DNA of 64,000 bases from Doryteuthis pealeii (GCA_023376005.1 CM042142.1:46340741-46404740), one strand, 5' to 3'; counted from the stretch's first letter, positions 1 to 10,850 are shown. The notes: a model not told the origin generated them from the letters alone. Numbers and translations are program-made.

Positions 1-697
1 ATCCAAAAGTACCTATTATTGTTCTCTTTTTTTTCTTCTTCAAATAGGCTAGTTAGCTGGTTCCAGTAAAATAGACAAACATGCTTTTTGAGCTTATTTT
101 ATTGGTCCTAGTGAAATAGACCACAGAATATTTTGCCAGCAAATATATTTAAATATATTTCAAACTATTAAAAAAGCAAAAAGATTAAAATGGTTGTTGA
201 TGAGCAATCTGGGATGATCTAAAAGATAATCGCTTAAAAAGTAGTTGTGTAATTCTGTGATACAAACAATTTTTTAAGGGAGATCTGTGCAGATGATGCA
301 AGCTTTTTTATGGCAATTCCAAACAAACTACTGGAGATTAATGCTTATAAATTACTAAAAGTCTATTTCACTGATTGGTGATTGAAACTGATTTTAACAA
401 CAGCTTACAACAGAAGTAACTGACCAATAGGTATTCTTTATTCTATTTTTTTTTTTTTTTTTTGCCAAATTTGACTATATTCATATTACTGTGAATTTTT
501 GTAAACAAGTGAAATATATTAACATCTTCTCGTGCAAGTGAATTACAAGCAAAAAAAAAAATATTTAAAAAATGGGTGTTTGAATGTTTGCCATCCCCCC
601 CCCCCGTTTCATCGATAAAAAGTTTAAAAAAATAAGATGCACATATAAACAACATTGTTCAACTTGTAGATAAATCAATTTCCTTTCCTTTGATGTA
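1..697. other. AT-rich DNA, no gene seen
   Basis: No coding frame with exon-like features was found here. The stretch holds poly(T) and poly(A) tracts and a C10-type run near 595-605. The short minus-strand frame at 443-655 is driven by homopolymers and is not supported as a gene. Confidence 0.6.
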
Positions 698-850
698 TGG
701 TATGACAGGACCACACCAACCACCAGCTCCCCATTTTACTGCACAGATCCAAGCTACGCAACTCATGCGCTGTGTTAGTGAGAGTCAGTATCAAACCCAG
801 AACCTTGCGATTCCTAGGTGGATGATCTACCGACTGAGCTAAACATGTCG
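698..850 (-). mobile_element. SINE family A, 5'-truncated copy
   Basis: Read on the minus strand, the copy begins with a tRNA-like head: an A-box-like TTTAGCTCAGTCGGTAGA followed by a B-box-like GGTTTGATACTG. The family-specific body follows (ACTCATGCGC...ACAGATCC...AGCTGGTGG on the respective strands). The same head and body recur at about ten other places in the window, which identifies it as a tRNA-derived SINE relic and not a functional tRNA gene. The distal part of the body is missing. Confidence 0.75.
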
Positions 851-1100
851 TAATGTTTTGTTTTTTTTATAAATATCATTTTTCTTTAGTGTAACAAATT
901 TAGAAACTTCAACGTTTTTAGTGAACTTATTAACATAAGCATATTTGAAGCTTGCTCCTATTTCAAATTTTAGCTCTCAACACAAAGCAAAATATTAACC
1001 TAGTGACAACCCGTAACTGGAAAAACTCATAAATTAGAGCACTCGTCCATCAAAGTAGTACTATGTTTATTTTTTTAAATTTCTGTAGTATGCACACAAC

Positions 1101-2065
1101 GGCATGAAAATAAAAACTTCCTAGAAAATAATCTAAACTTTTGTTTCACTATCTCTATGACACACAAACTGGATATATTTATCATTCATTGCTTTGATAG
1201 AAAGAGAGTCACAAAAGACAGATATATAGTATACAAAGGACAGATACATACTGTATTTCCTGCAAAAAAAGACCTAGGGTGATTTTATAATAAGCCCTTT
1301 GCTTGTGCTATTTAACCAGATGCTCTGGAAAAGCTGTAGCTATGCCCACAGGCACACAAATTCCAAACTATAGTTTTCCTGGTCAAAACAAATAAGGTCA
1401 CTTCATAAATAAAAGAACATGTTAATGGTAAATAAATGTACATTGTTTTTCGTAATTTCTGTTTTAGAAATTTGTAATTTTCTACTTCGTAATGTCGTTT
1501 TTTCAATATATCAAGAATAAAACATCCAAAAAAAATAAGCCCTGGTGTTAAATTTTGGAGTGAAAATTAATATAAGCACCGTCTTATTTTCAGGGAAATA
1601 TGGTAGTATCCTACAAAAGGCATGAAAATAAAAAATTTCCGAGAAAAAAACCTAAACTTTTGGTTGATTGGTTGGTCGATTTTAATGGCATATCAACCTG
1701 TCTGGAATTATGTCATGCCTAATGGTTAGGAAATAATATATGTTGTGTATTTATATTAATACGTTTGTAATAATTGGTTTTAAAACTCCATTACATACAA
1801 ACTGGACATATTTGTCATTTGTTTCTTTGATAGAAAGAGAGCCACAACGGACAGATACATAGTATCACACAAAGGCAGAAAAACAAAAAGATCCACAAAA
1901 GACAGATATATAGTATTACAAAAAGGCATGAAAATAAAAACTCACAAGAAAATAATTTAAAGTTTTGTTCAGTTAATTTTCAGTATCTCAATCACGCACA
2001 CAAACTGGACATATTTGTCATTCATTTCTTAGAGAGCCACAAAGGACAGATACATAGTATCTAGA
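1101..2065 (+). repeat. Three diverged direct copies of a ~150-bp unit
   Basis: A unit beginning GGCATGAAAATAAAAA and continuing through ACACAAACTGGAC/TATTTGTCATTC to GCCACAAAGGACAGATACAT occurs at about 1101-1250, 1618-1665 plus 1785-1870, and 1925-2065. The copies are diverged and separated by other sequence, including a short repeat-C fragment at about 1659-1740. This looks like an old local duplication or a fragmented interspersed repeat. No coding content was seen. Confidence 0.6.
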
Positions 2066-2346
2066 AGGCAGTAACACAGCCATTGGACTGACGTCCAAAT
2101 AATTGGCATGACACACTAGTCATGTTTCTGTGGACATGGAGATTTTCATAGAGAAAGGGTCAGAGTTTACACTTCTGTCCAGCTGCCTGGATATGTTGTT
2201 AAGTATCACAGGATATGGTGTTAGAGGTGACAGGCCATCAGGCAACTAATCACATGCTGTCTTGTCATGGTCACTGGGAGGAGCACATTGAATCTCCAAG
2301 GCTACCCCCCATCAAATGGTCTTCTGCTAGGGTGTTAAAGAGGTGG

Positions 2347-2534
2347 CTAACACCTTTTATGAGGTTTCCATCTTCTCTCATCAAGTGAATAACGAACAGG
2401 TTGAACCCATTTGCAAGCAGATTTCTCACCATTGTCGACTGTTGATTGACATATGAAGAAATTAGTGAAACCCACTTTGGTGGCATGTGTCAGCCATGAT
2501 TTCAGACGCGCGCATCGCACACAGATAATCAATT
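2347..2534 (-). CDS. Possible terminal coding exon, unrecognised protein
   Basis: On the minus strand a frame of about 61 codons runs from a plausible splice acceptor (pyrimidine-rich stretch then CCCAG, AG at 2535-2536) to a TAG at 2347-2349. The translation contains KSWLTHATKVGFTNFFICQS and ends in PVRYSLDERRWKPHKRC. It is less AT-biased than the flanks and contains CpGs near 2508-2520, unusual locally. I recognise no domain. It could be the last exon of a minus-strand gene, possibly the one starting near 42.6 kb, or a fragment of an unidentified mobile-element ORF. No poly(A) signal was assigned. Confidence 0.3.
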
Positions 2535-2569
2535 CTGGGTTTATGTAAATGCAATAGAAGAGAGACAAA

Positions 2570-3449
2570 ATGGCTTATCCAAAAGGAAGATCTTATCATC
2601 ACCATCACTCTTAGATCCGGACAAATCCTAATACTATCAGCAGTTTTTCATGGCATTTTATATGCAGACTTATTAAACAAAGGATAATACTTTTCAAAAC
2701 TGGATGTATCAAAGTTAAGAGATGCTGGAGATTTCTAATGCTCCATCTTGAGTGAAACCAAAAAAGGTTTGTTTTATATCTACTTTTGCACAACGTTAAG
2801 TGTGTTCTCCGCTACAGAATAAAAATAAAAATTATGATTTTTATGTCTCTAAAAGCTCTAGGAATGTAGTACTTATTTATTTTCACTAGTGTAAAAAATA
2901 ATACAGTGCTGAGAGATATTGAGAATAGATTAAGGGATGAGTTTAAAACTTTTATTTAAGTTTTTGCAAATCAATGGTTCTTCAAAGCTCAGTTGGTAAA
3001 GCAGCTGGTGTACTTAACTAAGCTTTTCCAATGCAAAGTGGATGTAATCATACCAAGAGTTTACATCTATTATTTTCATCAAAAGTTTCCTAGTGTTCTA
3101 GATTAACAGCCTGAGTGAATTGTGATATAATAATGTTTGCTGTTTTTTAAAGCAAAAAAGAAAAATTATCAAAAAGATTTTTTTTTTAAAAAGAAAACAA
3201 AAATTAAAAAAAAAAAATTTTTTTTAAATGTATATTCAAAATTTTTTTTTTAATTCTTTGTTGGTTTAAAAAAAAAAAATTTTTTTATTGCTTTTATTTA
3301 TTTTTTTAACTTTTTACTAAAGTCAAAATGAAGAAGAGATTTTAGATTTAGTATGTGTATGTCAAAAGCAATTTCAGCAAAAAGTAAAAATTCAGCATTA
3401 TTTTAATTCCAGAGTAAATTATGCTGCCCCTCTCCAACATGCTTTAATG

Positions 3450-3480
<31 letters not shown>

Positions 3481-4260
3481 CTTTCTAAAATTGGAGTTTA
3501 ATGTCACTTTATTAACATTCTAATCACCTGATAATTGATTGATAGTGCTATTAAAAAAAAAATGCAAATTACTGAAATGCGGATTTCTTTCATTTTTAAA
3601 AGATGTCAATTTATTTTGAAATAGTCAGCAGATAATTTCTGTTATTCATAAAAGTTAAGCATTATATATATTTGTTTCATTTATTTTCTTTTATAATTTA
3701 AAAATATTAAATTTACTAAAACAGCATTAAAAACCAAGGATAGAAAATATAAGTAAAACTCAGTCCTCTGACAGGTGCGATGATAAGTATTGCAAGAGTC
3801 AAATAAATATATAAGTGTTTCTTAAATAAACCTATTTAAATGAGAAGTAAAAAAAAACAAACAAACAAAAGACAGAAAGAAATGAATTGTCTCAGATATC
3901 ACAGTTAAAAAAAAGTAAATAAATAAAATAACTAAATGCAATGATTTTGCAGACAGACTATTGTCTGCACACACCATGTCTTCCGATATTGTAAATATGA
4001 CAAATCAATATTCTTTTGTATGAGAACAAAAATAAGAAAAAAGAAAGAAAGAAAATAAAAAGGCAAGAGGGGAGGAGGTAGAGAATTTCTTTTTTTTTTA
4101 CTCTTTTTGGCAAGAATACAAAAACAGGAACCTATAAGTTAGCACTGAAAATATTTTGACAAAGGTCTGGCTGTGATAGACAAAAACTATTTTTTTAAAT
4201 TTTAGGCTTAAAAATTTAAGCATTTTAAGATATCATAAAGATAATTTTTATTGCATTGTT
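2570..4260. other. AT-rich intergenic or intronic DNA
   Basis: No exon or RNA gene was recognised. The segment contains long A and T runs (for example 3180-3300, and an A tract at about 3453-3480) and short purine-rich stretches near 4030-4085. A region at 2960-3120 resembles sequence at 14690-14880 (both carry GCAAATCAATGGTTCTTC or GCAAACCAATGGTTCTTC followed by GTTGGT.AAGCAGCTGG), so it is a low-copy dispersed repeat, itself faintly tRNA-like. Confidence 0.5.
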
Positions 4261-4261
4261 A

Positions 4262-4475
4262 GATTGATCGATTTAAATGGCATGTCAACCTGTCTAGGAT
4301 TATTTCGTACCTAGAGGTTAGGGAAACGCATTCATTATACATTTATATTTACAGGGCACTCACTTTTGGAAGTGAGGGTCTTACCCCTCAGCAATGAATA
4401 GAGACAACTTAATCGAAGCCCCACTGGCAGGGTAAATTCTGGACAAGGCTGTTTGCATTCCACAGTGCTACAAGC
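4262..4475 (+). repeat. Repeat C fragment joined to SINE B fragment
   Basis: 4262-4400 carries the start of repeat C (GGCATGTCAACCTGTCTAGG, then CCTAGAGGTTAGGGAA) and its distal part (GGTCTTACCCCTCAGC), with the middle deleted. 4441-4475 carries a piece of SINE B (GGACAAGGCTGTTTGCATT). Both are degraded. Confidence 0.6.
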
Positions 4476-4715
4476 TTAGCTTGTTACAGTTGAAATAAAT
4501 TATTACATGAAGTAAATTTAAAGTTTTTTCTCCAAGTAAAGAGTCACTCAATATCAATGATATAGCATTGTATATCTGATAGGGTAGCAAAGACATGGAG
4601 TCAACAGTATTTGGTAACTGACAGTTCCTGGCCAAGTTGGTTTGAAAGATGCATAGGTATGAACCTGTTAGTTACCAAGTACCCTTGCCTCCAGGTCTTT
4701 GCTACACTAACACAC

Positions 4716-4717
<2 letters not shown>

Positions 4718-4763
<46 letters not shown>

Positions 4764-4904
4764 TGCCAAGTTTGAAGCTGTATTTACCAAAATAGAAATG
4801 AACAATGAATGGAACTTTCATTTTTTCAGAATACAAGGTGTGTCAAAAAGTACAAAAAATATTGATACTTTTTTGACACACTGTGTGTGTGTGTGTGTGT
4901 GTGT

Positions 4905-4937
<33 letters not shown>
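4718..4937. repeat. (AT)n and (GT)n microsatellites flanking a mariner-like fragment
   Basis: An (AT)n run covers about 4718-4761. (GT)n followed by (AT)n covers about 4884-4931. The short open frame across them is a microsatellite artefact. Confidence 0.9.
4765..4885 (+). mobile_element. Mariner-like miniature element fragment
   Basis: The fragment contains ACAAGGTGTGTCAAAAAGTA and the inverted partner TACTTTTTTGACACAC around a short spacer. It is preceded by a segment (GAAGCTGTATTTACCA) that recurs inverted at 47535-47620. Termini of the form GGTGTGTCAAAAAGT are typical of Tc1/mariner-type non-autonomous elements. The family assignment is an inference. Confidence 0.45.
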
Positions 4938-4939
<2 letters not shown>

Positions 4940-4945
4940 GTGTGT

Positions 4946-5155
4946 GCTGTTTGCATTTCATAGTGCTAATACTCTTGGGAAAGGTATGAATCCAACTATT
5001 CTCCCTCTAGTTATGGGTAAATAGTAGGACAGAGTGGGCTCTAACCTTGGTTAGGCAACCAGTCTAGAAGAAGGAAAAGTCTGAATTCAAACCTGTTAAA
5101 AAGAAATTGACCTTGAGTCACAACCTACTCGTGCGAGGGGTTGATAAATATATAT
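4946..5155 (+). mobile_element. SINE family B, headless copy
   Basis: The copy matches the body of SINE B: GTTTGCATTTCATAGTGCTA, CCTTGGGAAAGGTATGAAT-like sequence, a pyrimidine stretch, GTAGGACAGA.TGGGCTCT, AACCAGTCTAG and TTGACCTTG.GTCACA, ending AGGGGTTG.TAAATATAT. The tRNA-like head is missing, and the microsatellite abuts its 5' side. Confidence 0.7.
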
Positions 5156-5159
5156 ATTT

Positions 5160-5718
5160 AGAATTTCTAATCATTCCCTAATTAGCAGGTCAGTGACAAT
5201 TATTTAAAAAATCATTATAGAATAGAAGTCAGCTGGTTGGCAAATATCCAAAGCTAAGGAAATAGATGGCAAGAGCTGAAAGAGTAGCAAGAGTCAGGGC
5301 TAGATTTTGGAAAGAACAGATGCCAGGATGGGAAAAAAAAAAAAAAAATACATATTTGGTAGAGACTATAACGAGTCCTTTATAGTTGAAACTGACTAAC
5401 GTTGAGTGCTAGACCTATCTCTTCACCCTGTCAGTTGTACTATTTAGGATAGTTCTGTCAGTGTCAGAAAAGGTCAGTAGAAATTTATGCCTGTTATTTA
5501 TCAGTCAGAGATGAACACAAAGCTTGCTTCAATGGAGGACAGGGTTTGTGAAAGTTTTATAAAGAGGCAGACCTGGGAAGCTGATATAAAAAAAATGGAG
5601 AGCTGGGAGACTGAAAGAGATATTTAAGGCTAAAATAATATTGATTTTTAAATAATTATAATATAAAATATTTAATAATACAGAGTGTTTCAAAATTTTT
5701 TTTATATCATTTGAGATG
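5160..5718. other. Unassigned AT-rich DNA
   Basis: No gene was found. An A tract lies at about 5332-5348. A phrase at about 5690 (GAGTGTTTCAAAATTTTTTT) resembles the start of the adjacent fold-back element and may be a decayed partial copy. Confidence 0.45.
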
Positions 5719-6223
5719 TAGAGGGTGTTTCAGAAAAATTGATATTTCATAATTTATTAACTTTACCAATTCTTGTTTTAACAGCTTCTATAGAAACCAG
5801 GGCTGTGGAGTCGGAGTTTGAAGCAATTAAGGGTCACTGGACTCAGAGTCGGTAAACTATACTGACTCCAGTTGAATTTACACTTTATATGGGCCTAGTT
5901 TAGTCTATAAAATTATACAGTGCACACTCCTTATAAATAGGTTATAAAATATCATGGTTCTATATTTAGTTGTAGGTCATATTCAATTAATTACATAAAG
6001 AGGAGACAGAATGAGAGATGCCAAAAATAAAAGAGTCAGGTTTTGTGTTCCAATTCCATAGCCCTGACAGAAACAAGTCAAAATTTATTTTCCAGTGGAT
6101 GACATTTCTATACCTTGAAAAAACATTAAATAGAATTTTGAGTTGTTTCTAAACATGCTGTTAAAATGAGAATTAGTCAAGTCATTAGATTATGAAATTA
6201 TATCAATTTTTTCTGAAACACAA
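5719..6223. mobile_element. Fold-back/mariner-like element carrying a nested hAT insertion
   Basis: The left arm (about 5721-5797, starting GGGTGTTTCAGAAAAATTGA) is complementary to the right arm (about 6075-6222, ending TCAATTTTTTCTGAAACAC) over roughly 75 bp with mismatches. The two AACAGC.T.T.TAGAAAC ends of the arms also pair. The centre is occupied by a separate hAT-type miniature element (5798-6066), so the outer element is the older of the two. Confidence 0.6.
5798..6066. mobile_element. hAT-type miniature element, CAGGGCTGTGGAG ends
   Basis: The termini are CAGGGCTGTGGAGTCGGA on the left and the inverted TTCCATAGCCCTG on the right. The flanking 8-mers ATAGAAAC (5790-5797) and ACAGAAAC (6067-6074) match at 7 of 8 positions, which is the target-duplication length of the hAT superfamily. 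The 269-bp interior has no coding capacity, so the element is non-autonomous. Related copies lie at 8385-8565 and 24355-24639. Confidence 0.8.
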
Positions 6224-6231
6224 ATATAATG

Positions 6232-6416
6232 TGGTTATATCCTGTAACTCCAACATAAACAAAGAGAATAAATGATAATTTATTTATTTATTTTCCCATT
6301 AAACTAACCCTAAACCCTAACCCCGTCTTCTTTTTTCCTAATAGATCAATAAATAAATAATTTATCAGTCAAGAGTGGCTCCCCTTTGTTTATGTTAGAG
6401 TTATAGGAAATAACCT
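6232..6416. mobile_element. MITE with telomere-like core
   Basis: Inverted termini of about 32 bp (left about 6233-6264, starting GGTTATATCCTGTAACTCCA; right 6384-6415, ending TATAGGAAATAACC on the plus strand) enclose a core with ATTAAACTAACCCTAAACCC, then CTAACCCC. The same core occurs in the elements at 45688-45947 and 54727-54909. The 54.7-kb copy shares these outer ends. It is non-coding. Confidence 0.7.
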
Positions 6417-6667
6417 TAATGTATTAATGATTATTAATATATATCTATTGTAATCATTATTTATAACAGCTTAGAGCCTAACAGCTTTCATTAGCCAATA
6501 CTACAAACACTTTAGGCAATGATTTTTTACAAAATGATGGTGAGGTTTCAGAAGAAATCCTTCAGACTTATTCATACCACTGAAATTGAGTGCCCATTTG
6601 TTACAGTTCTAAAAACCTCAGCTAAATGTAATCAAAGTCAGATTTTGCCAAATATTTTGGATAAAAA

Positions 6668-7255
6668 TTAGATAGTTTTGTTTATTTAAAGGCATATCAA
6701 CTCCTCATAATTATTTAATGCTAAAAACTTTATTCGTTTGATTGCACTGATAACTATATTTTTAAAGTCCTATTGCATTTATTTGCCGATAATCATTTGT
6801 TTACACACAGTTATAATATCAAGTATTCCTATCTAATACAATTTATGTTTTCATCTGTTCCTATCTAATACTAATAATTCATACTCAATTATATGATTTC
6901 AAGTAACTATTTCTATCTAACAATCATTTGTTTGCACAGTTATATGGTTTTGAGTAATTAATAAATATCTTTAGTAAACAATTATAACTTCAATTAACTA
7001 TTCTCTGTACAAATGAATTGCATAGTTATACAGTATCAAGTATTCCTATCTAATACAAATGATTTTCAAACTGATTTATTTGACCCATGGACAGGATTTA
7101 ACAAGTACTACCATCAGAATGGACCTAGGAGTGATGGCAATAAAGGAGTACTTCACAATCCCCAGAATTGGAGCTTCACTGTCAGATGCAGTTTAGTATC
7201 CTACCCAAGACACACCTGATGAGGATACAGCATATTTTAAGCCTCACCGACAGGA
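6668..7255 (+). repeat. Repeat C, near-complete copy
   Basis: The copy starts with the AAAGGCATATCAACTCCTCA phrase. A middle built of short near-tandem units follows, each of the form CAGTTATATGATTTCAAGTA plus TTCCTATCTAATACAAATAA. The unique end contains ATTTGACCCATGGACAGGAT, CAGAATGGACCTAGGAGT and CAGATGCAGTTTAGTATCCT. The short frame at 7013-7219 lies inside the repeat and is not a gene. The element type is unresolved. Confidence 0.75.
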
Positions 7256-7868
7256 CTTTATTGTTGATAAAATGTATCAGAACCAACTAAGCCAATTTTT
7301 AAAACCAATTCCATGTAAATATTAGATTATCTAAAATTATTTTTTGTCTAAAACTGTAGGAGTATTTGAAAGGAAAAGGGTTTTATGTCATGACTGAGAA
7401 TTGATCAATCAGTTCCAAAAGCTCTGGCAATAATGGACTTATTCTGTTATAATAAAAAAAAAAGAAAAAAAAAAGGTGAACTACATTGTATTCTTTAGTC
7501 TGCATTAGTTGCAGAAGTGAAAACTTTTAGGTTGGTATTTCTTTTTAACATGTTCACAGCCTTTACCTGTGCAAGACAATAACATGTATTTTCTAAAGCC
7601 AATTTCTCCCTTTTGTAAAGAATAAAGATTATGGTGAGAGCAGAATTTTCACTATGAGTTGCATTCTAATCTTTGCATTTTATTAAACAATAAACACAAT
7701 ATAACGAAAGTGGATCAAATAAAAAGAAAAATGTATTAATGTCTCAAATGAATGTCTATTGTGCACCGAAGGGGGGAGGGCAACTTTCCCCCCATCCCCC
7801 ACATGCATACACCTGTGTTTGTGCTCTTAAGCATATACCCCTTGTGAACTAAGATCAGAACAACAAAT
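7256..7868. other. Unassigned DNA
   Basis: No gene or recognisable repeat was found. It includes an A-rich tract at 7450-7475 and G- and C-runs near 7770-7800. Confidence 0.5.
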
Positions 7869-8710
7869 GATTGATTGATTTTAACGGCATGTCAACCCAT
7901 CTAGGATTACTTTTACCTAGAAGTTAGGGAATTGGGTCCCTGGTATGTTTATATTCACATTTTTTGTGTTGTTGTTTCTGAAGCGTTTTTTTTTTTTTTG
8001 CAGTTATATGATATCAAGTATTCCTATATAATACAAATAATTTGCACAATTGTATGATTTCAAGTATTCCAATCTAATACTAAAATACTAATATTTCATA
8101 AACAATTATATGGTTACAAGTAACTATTTCTATTCAATAATAAACATTTGCAAACAGTTATATGATTTCAAGTAATTAATAATAATAACCCTGAGTAAAC
8201 AATTATAGCTTCAAATAACTATTCTTAATACAAATTATTTACAGTTATATATCAAGTATTCCTATCTCTAATACAAATAATTTTCAAATGGATCTATTTG
8301 ACCCATAGATTGGAACCTAACAGGTACTACCACTCCGAATCACAGTGGACCCGAGTATAATGACAATGAAAGAGTGCTCCACAACAGGGCTGTTGAGTCA
8401 GAACACAAAACCTTTAACTCAAATTCAAGCTCCTCTTTATGTAATTAAGTGATTAAACTAGGGTCATATAAAGTGTAAATTCAACTGGAGCAGAGTTGGT
8501 ATAGTTTTACTGACTTAAACTCCAGTGACCCCTAAATTGCTTTAAACTCCAATTCCACAGCTTTGCTCCATACTCCTCAGAGCTCCAGAACTAGTGTCAT
8601 ACCTATTTTTTATTTATTTACTTATTTGTTTTTAGGTCGGTGGGTGGAGGTTTCTTACTCTTTTGTAGAATATAAAGTCATCGTCTTCTAAGCTCTGCTG
8701 ACAACAATTA
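7869..8710 (+). repeat. Repeat C, copy split by a hAT insertion
   Basis: Repeat C starts at TTGATTTTAACGGCATGTCA, runs through the short tandem units (7995-8285) into ATTTGACCCATAGATTGG and the GTGGACCCGAG...GTGCTCCACA segment, and is broken at 8385. It resumes after 8565 with CTCCATACTCCTCAGAGCTC. The interruption falls exactly within the conserved GCTCCACACTCC phrase of the family, so the insertion is datable relative to C. Confidence 0.75.
8385..8565. mobile_element. hAT-type miniature element inside repeat C
   Basis: The left end is CAGGGCTGTTGAGTCAGAAC and the right end is AATTCCACAGCTTTG. Flanks CTCCACAA (8377-8384) and CTCCATAC (8566-8573) derive from one CTCCACAC target in the repeat C consensus, an 8-bp duplication. 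It is shorter than the 5.8-kb copy because of an internal deletion. Confidence 0.7.
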
Positions 8711-10149
8711 ATATAGATAGTTATTGAAATCTGTATACAAAGAATTTAACCACTTTTTGAAACGGCATCCAATATTTGTCATAAAAAAGTCAATCAAACT
8801 TATAATAATGAAAAAGACTGAACAGAACAAATGAAATTTTAGTCAAATTTCTTGCATATTTTTTAAAATTTTCTTGCATTGACCGCCATGAAAAAGATCA
8901 GCTGAACCAACATAAAAAAAAAATCAGTTCTTTATACCATTATAGATAAACTAGTAGAAAAAATATACATAAACTATTGTAGCCAAGTGTTAAAAGAACT
9001 AAGTTTTTGGTTGTTTTTTTTTAATTTGACTATGATTATTTTAATCAACATTAAATGTGGAGTAGAATCCCGCAAAAACTCCAGACAAGTTTGGAACATT
9101 TACAAGACATAAAATTGATCTATCACAATAAAAAAATTTTAAATTAAAAAAAAAAAAAAAAAAAAGAAGAAGCCTAGTGTCACACCCAACCCCATAAGAG
9201 AGTAGGTAAATACCTTGATAAAACATAAAACAACAGAGCACAAAGGGAAATGCCCACAATAGAGTCCATTTTTGCAGCTATATTCAAAACAGCAATCAAA
9301 TAAATTAATAGTGCAACTAATACAAAAGAAAATGTCTAATCAATTTTGTACTGACCCTAGACTGACATTTGAGTAGATATAAAGAAGAATGGGTGCAGGG
9401 TTCATTTGGCACTTTGCTTAGTTGATATCAGATCACTTTGATACAAATTTAGGAAACTGAGCCTGAGGCAATTCTTCCTCTTTTACCAATTCCTAAGTGC
9501 TCAAGATGTTTGTTTCACTATTCTTAAAAAAAAAAAAATTATTTTGTTATTCACTTGTCTGCACCTTGAACAGTATTTCAATTCGGATAAAAAAAAATAT
9601 CCAGATCAATTCCAAACCTGTCATTTTCAGTCACAGATTTGAGAAAGCGATGTGGGTGGGGGGTGGTGCTCTTCCCCCCTCCACTTAGTATTTCTTTGTT
9701 TTTTTTGATTTTCTCTATTGAAAAGATTCAAGATCAATTTGCGATTATTGTTTTGCTCTTCTAAAGTTCTTGTTCCCTTACTGACCTCGAATTGATCATA
9801 GTAGTCAAAATCACCCAAATAAGAAAATCATTCATTTACATTACATGTACAAGGTGAAGAGATAGAGAGATAAAAAAAAATGGAGCAGAAAAAGAAATAA
9901 CAGACAAATTATCTCTCCTTCCCACCACCACCCTCCATCACTCAACAAACTGTTGGAATTGAAAACAAACAAGTTTAATCTAATTGATAATAAATCATTA
10001 TTACTTAATCACTTGCATAAATAGGAAGAAAAACGTTGGGTTACAAAGAAGAAAATAAATATCAACAGAGACTTTATTTATAGTCAAGAAAATCTATTTC
10101 CTACTTCCCCCGCCCCCACCTCCTCAAATCCTAACCTTCTGAAAATTTT
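8711..10149. other. Unassigned AT-rich DNA
   Basis: No exon was recognised. It contains A tracts at 9147-9165 and 9525-9540 and a G/C-run at 9655-9685. Frames in this region coincide with homopolymers. Confidence 0.5.
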
Positions 10150-10154
10150 ACAAG

Positions 10155-10412
10155 TGTAAATAAAGTAAAATAGGCAGAGTGGACTATTGTTGGTATCAGC
10201 CGGACTGTGAGGGGGGCTATCTCCTTTATCACTAGCACTAGACCAAGAAGATTGTCTTGTGTATGAGGTGGAGCACTACACCTACCATCAGCTCTCCACT
10301 TTATTTGACAGATCCTAGCTGTACTACTCATGCACTGAGTTTGTGAGTACCAGTATCAAACCTGGAACCTTGTGGTTCCAAGGTGAATGCTCTACCGACT
10401 GAGCTAAATCAC
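10155..10412 (-). mobile_element. SINE family A
   Basis: On the minus strand the copy carries the tRNA-like head (TTTAGCTCAGTCGGTAGAGC, then GGTTCCAGGTTTGATACTGG as A- and B-box-like sites). The body follows, with GATCTGT-like CAGGATC, GGTGTAGTGCTCCACCTCAT-like sequence, a TCTAGTGCTAGTGATAAAGG segment and GGCTGATACCAACAATAGTC. It is nearly full length. RNA polymerase III type 2 promoters of this kind drive SINE transcription. Confidence 0.8.
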
Positions 10413-10449
10413 CTGAAAATTAAGCAACAACTTGTCATGATTTAATAAT

Positions 10450-10850
10450 ACTTCATTGATTGATTTTATCAGCATGGCAACCCATCTAGGGTTATTTTAT
10501 CGAGGTTAGGGAATTGCATTTATTGCATGTTCCTATTTACATTGATAATTTACAGTTATATGACATCAAGTATTTCAATCTAAACTAATTAATTTTCAAA
10601 CAGTTTCATTTGACCCAAAGATGGGACCCTAACAGATACTAACACTACAGGTCAGAGTGGACCTGGGAGTAATGGCAATGAAGGGATACTCCAGTTTTCC
10701 AAATCTGGCATCTATCAGATGCAGTTTAGCATCATACCCAGAACACCAAACAGCCATTTTTTTTTTTTGGAGGGGAGGGGGAATCTTACCCCACTGAAGG
10801 GAACCCAGTTAGCATATTCTAAGTCCTGTCAACAAGGTGGAACAATACTT
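10450..10850 (+). repeat. Repeat C, internally deleted copy
   Basis: The ends of repeat C are present (GGCAACCCATCTAGGGTTAT and ATTTGACCCAAAGATGGGAC to CAGATGCAGTTTAGCATCAT), but most of the tandem middle is missing. A T-run and G-run near 10758-10782 replace part of the distal end. A second 5' piece (GGGGTTAGGGAATTGCATTT) at 10884-10925 suggests a second fragment. Confidence 0.65.

Noticed and set aside
6300..6330. Interstitial telomere from a chromosome fusion
   Set aside because: The run is only two to three imperfect units, lies inside a MITE, and recurs in other elements, so it is element cargo and not a fusion scar.
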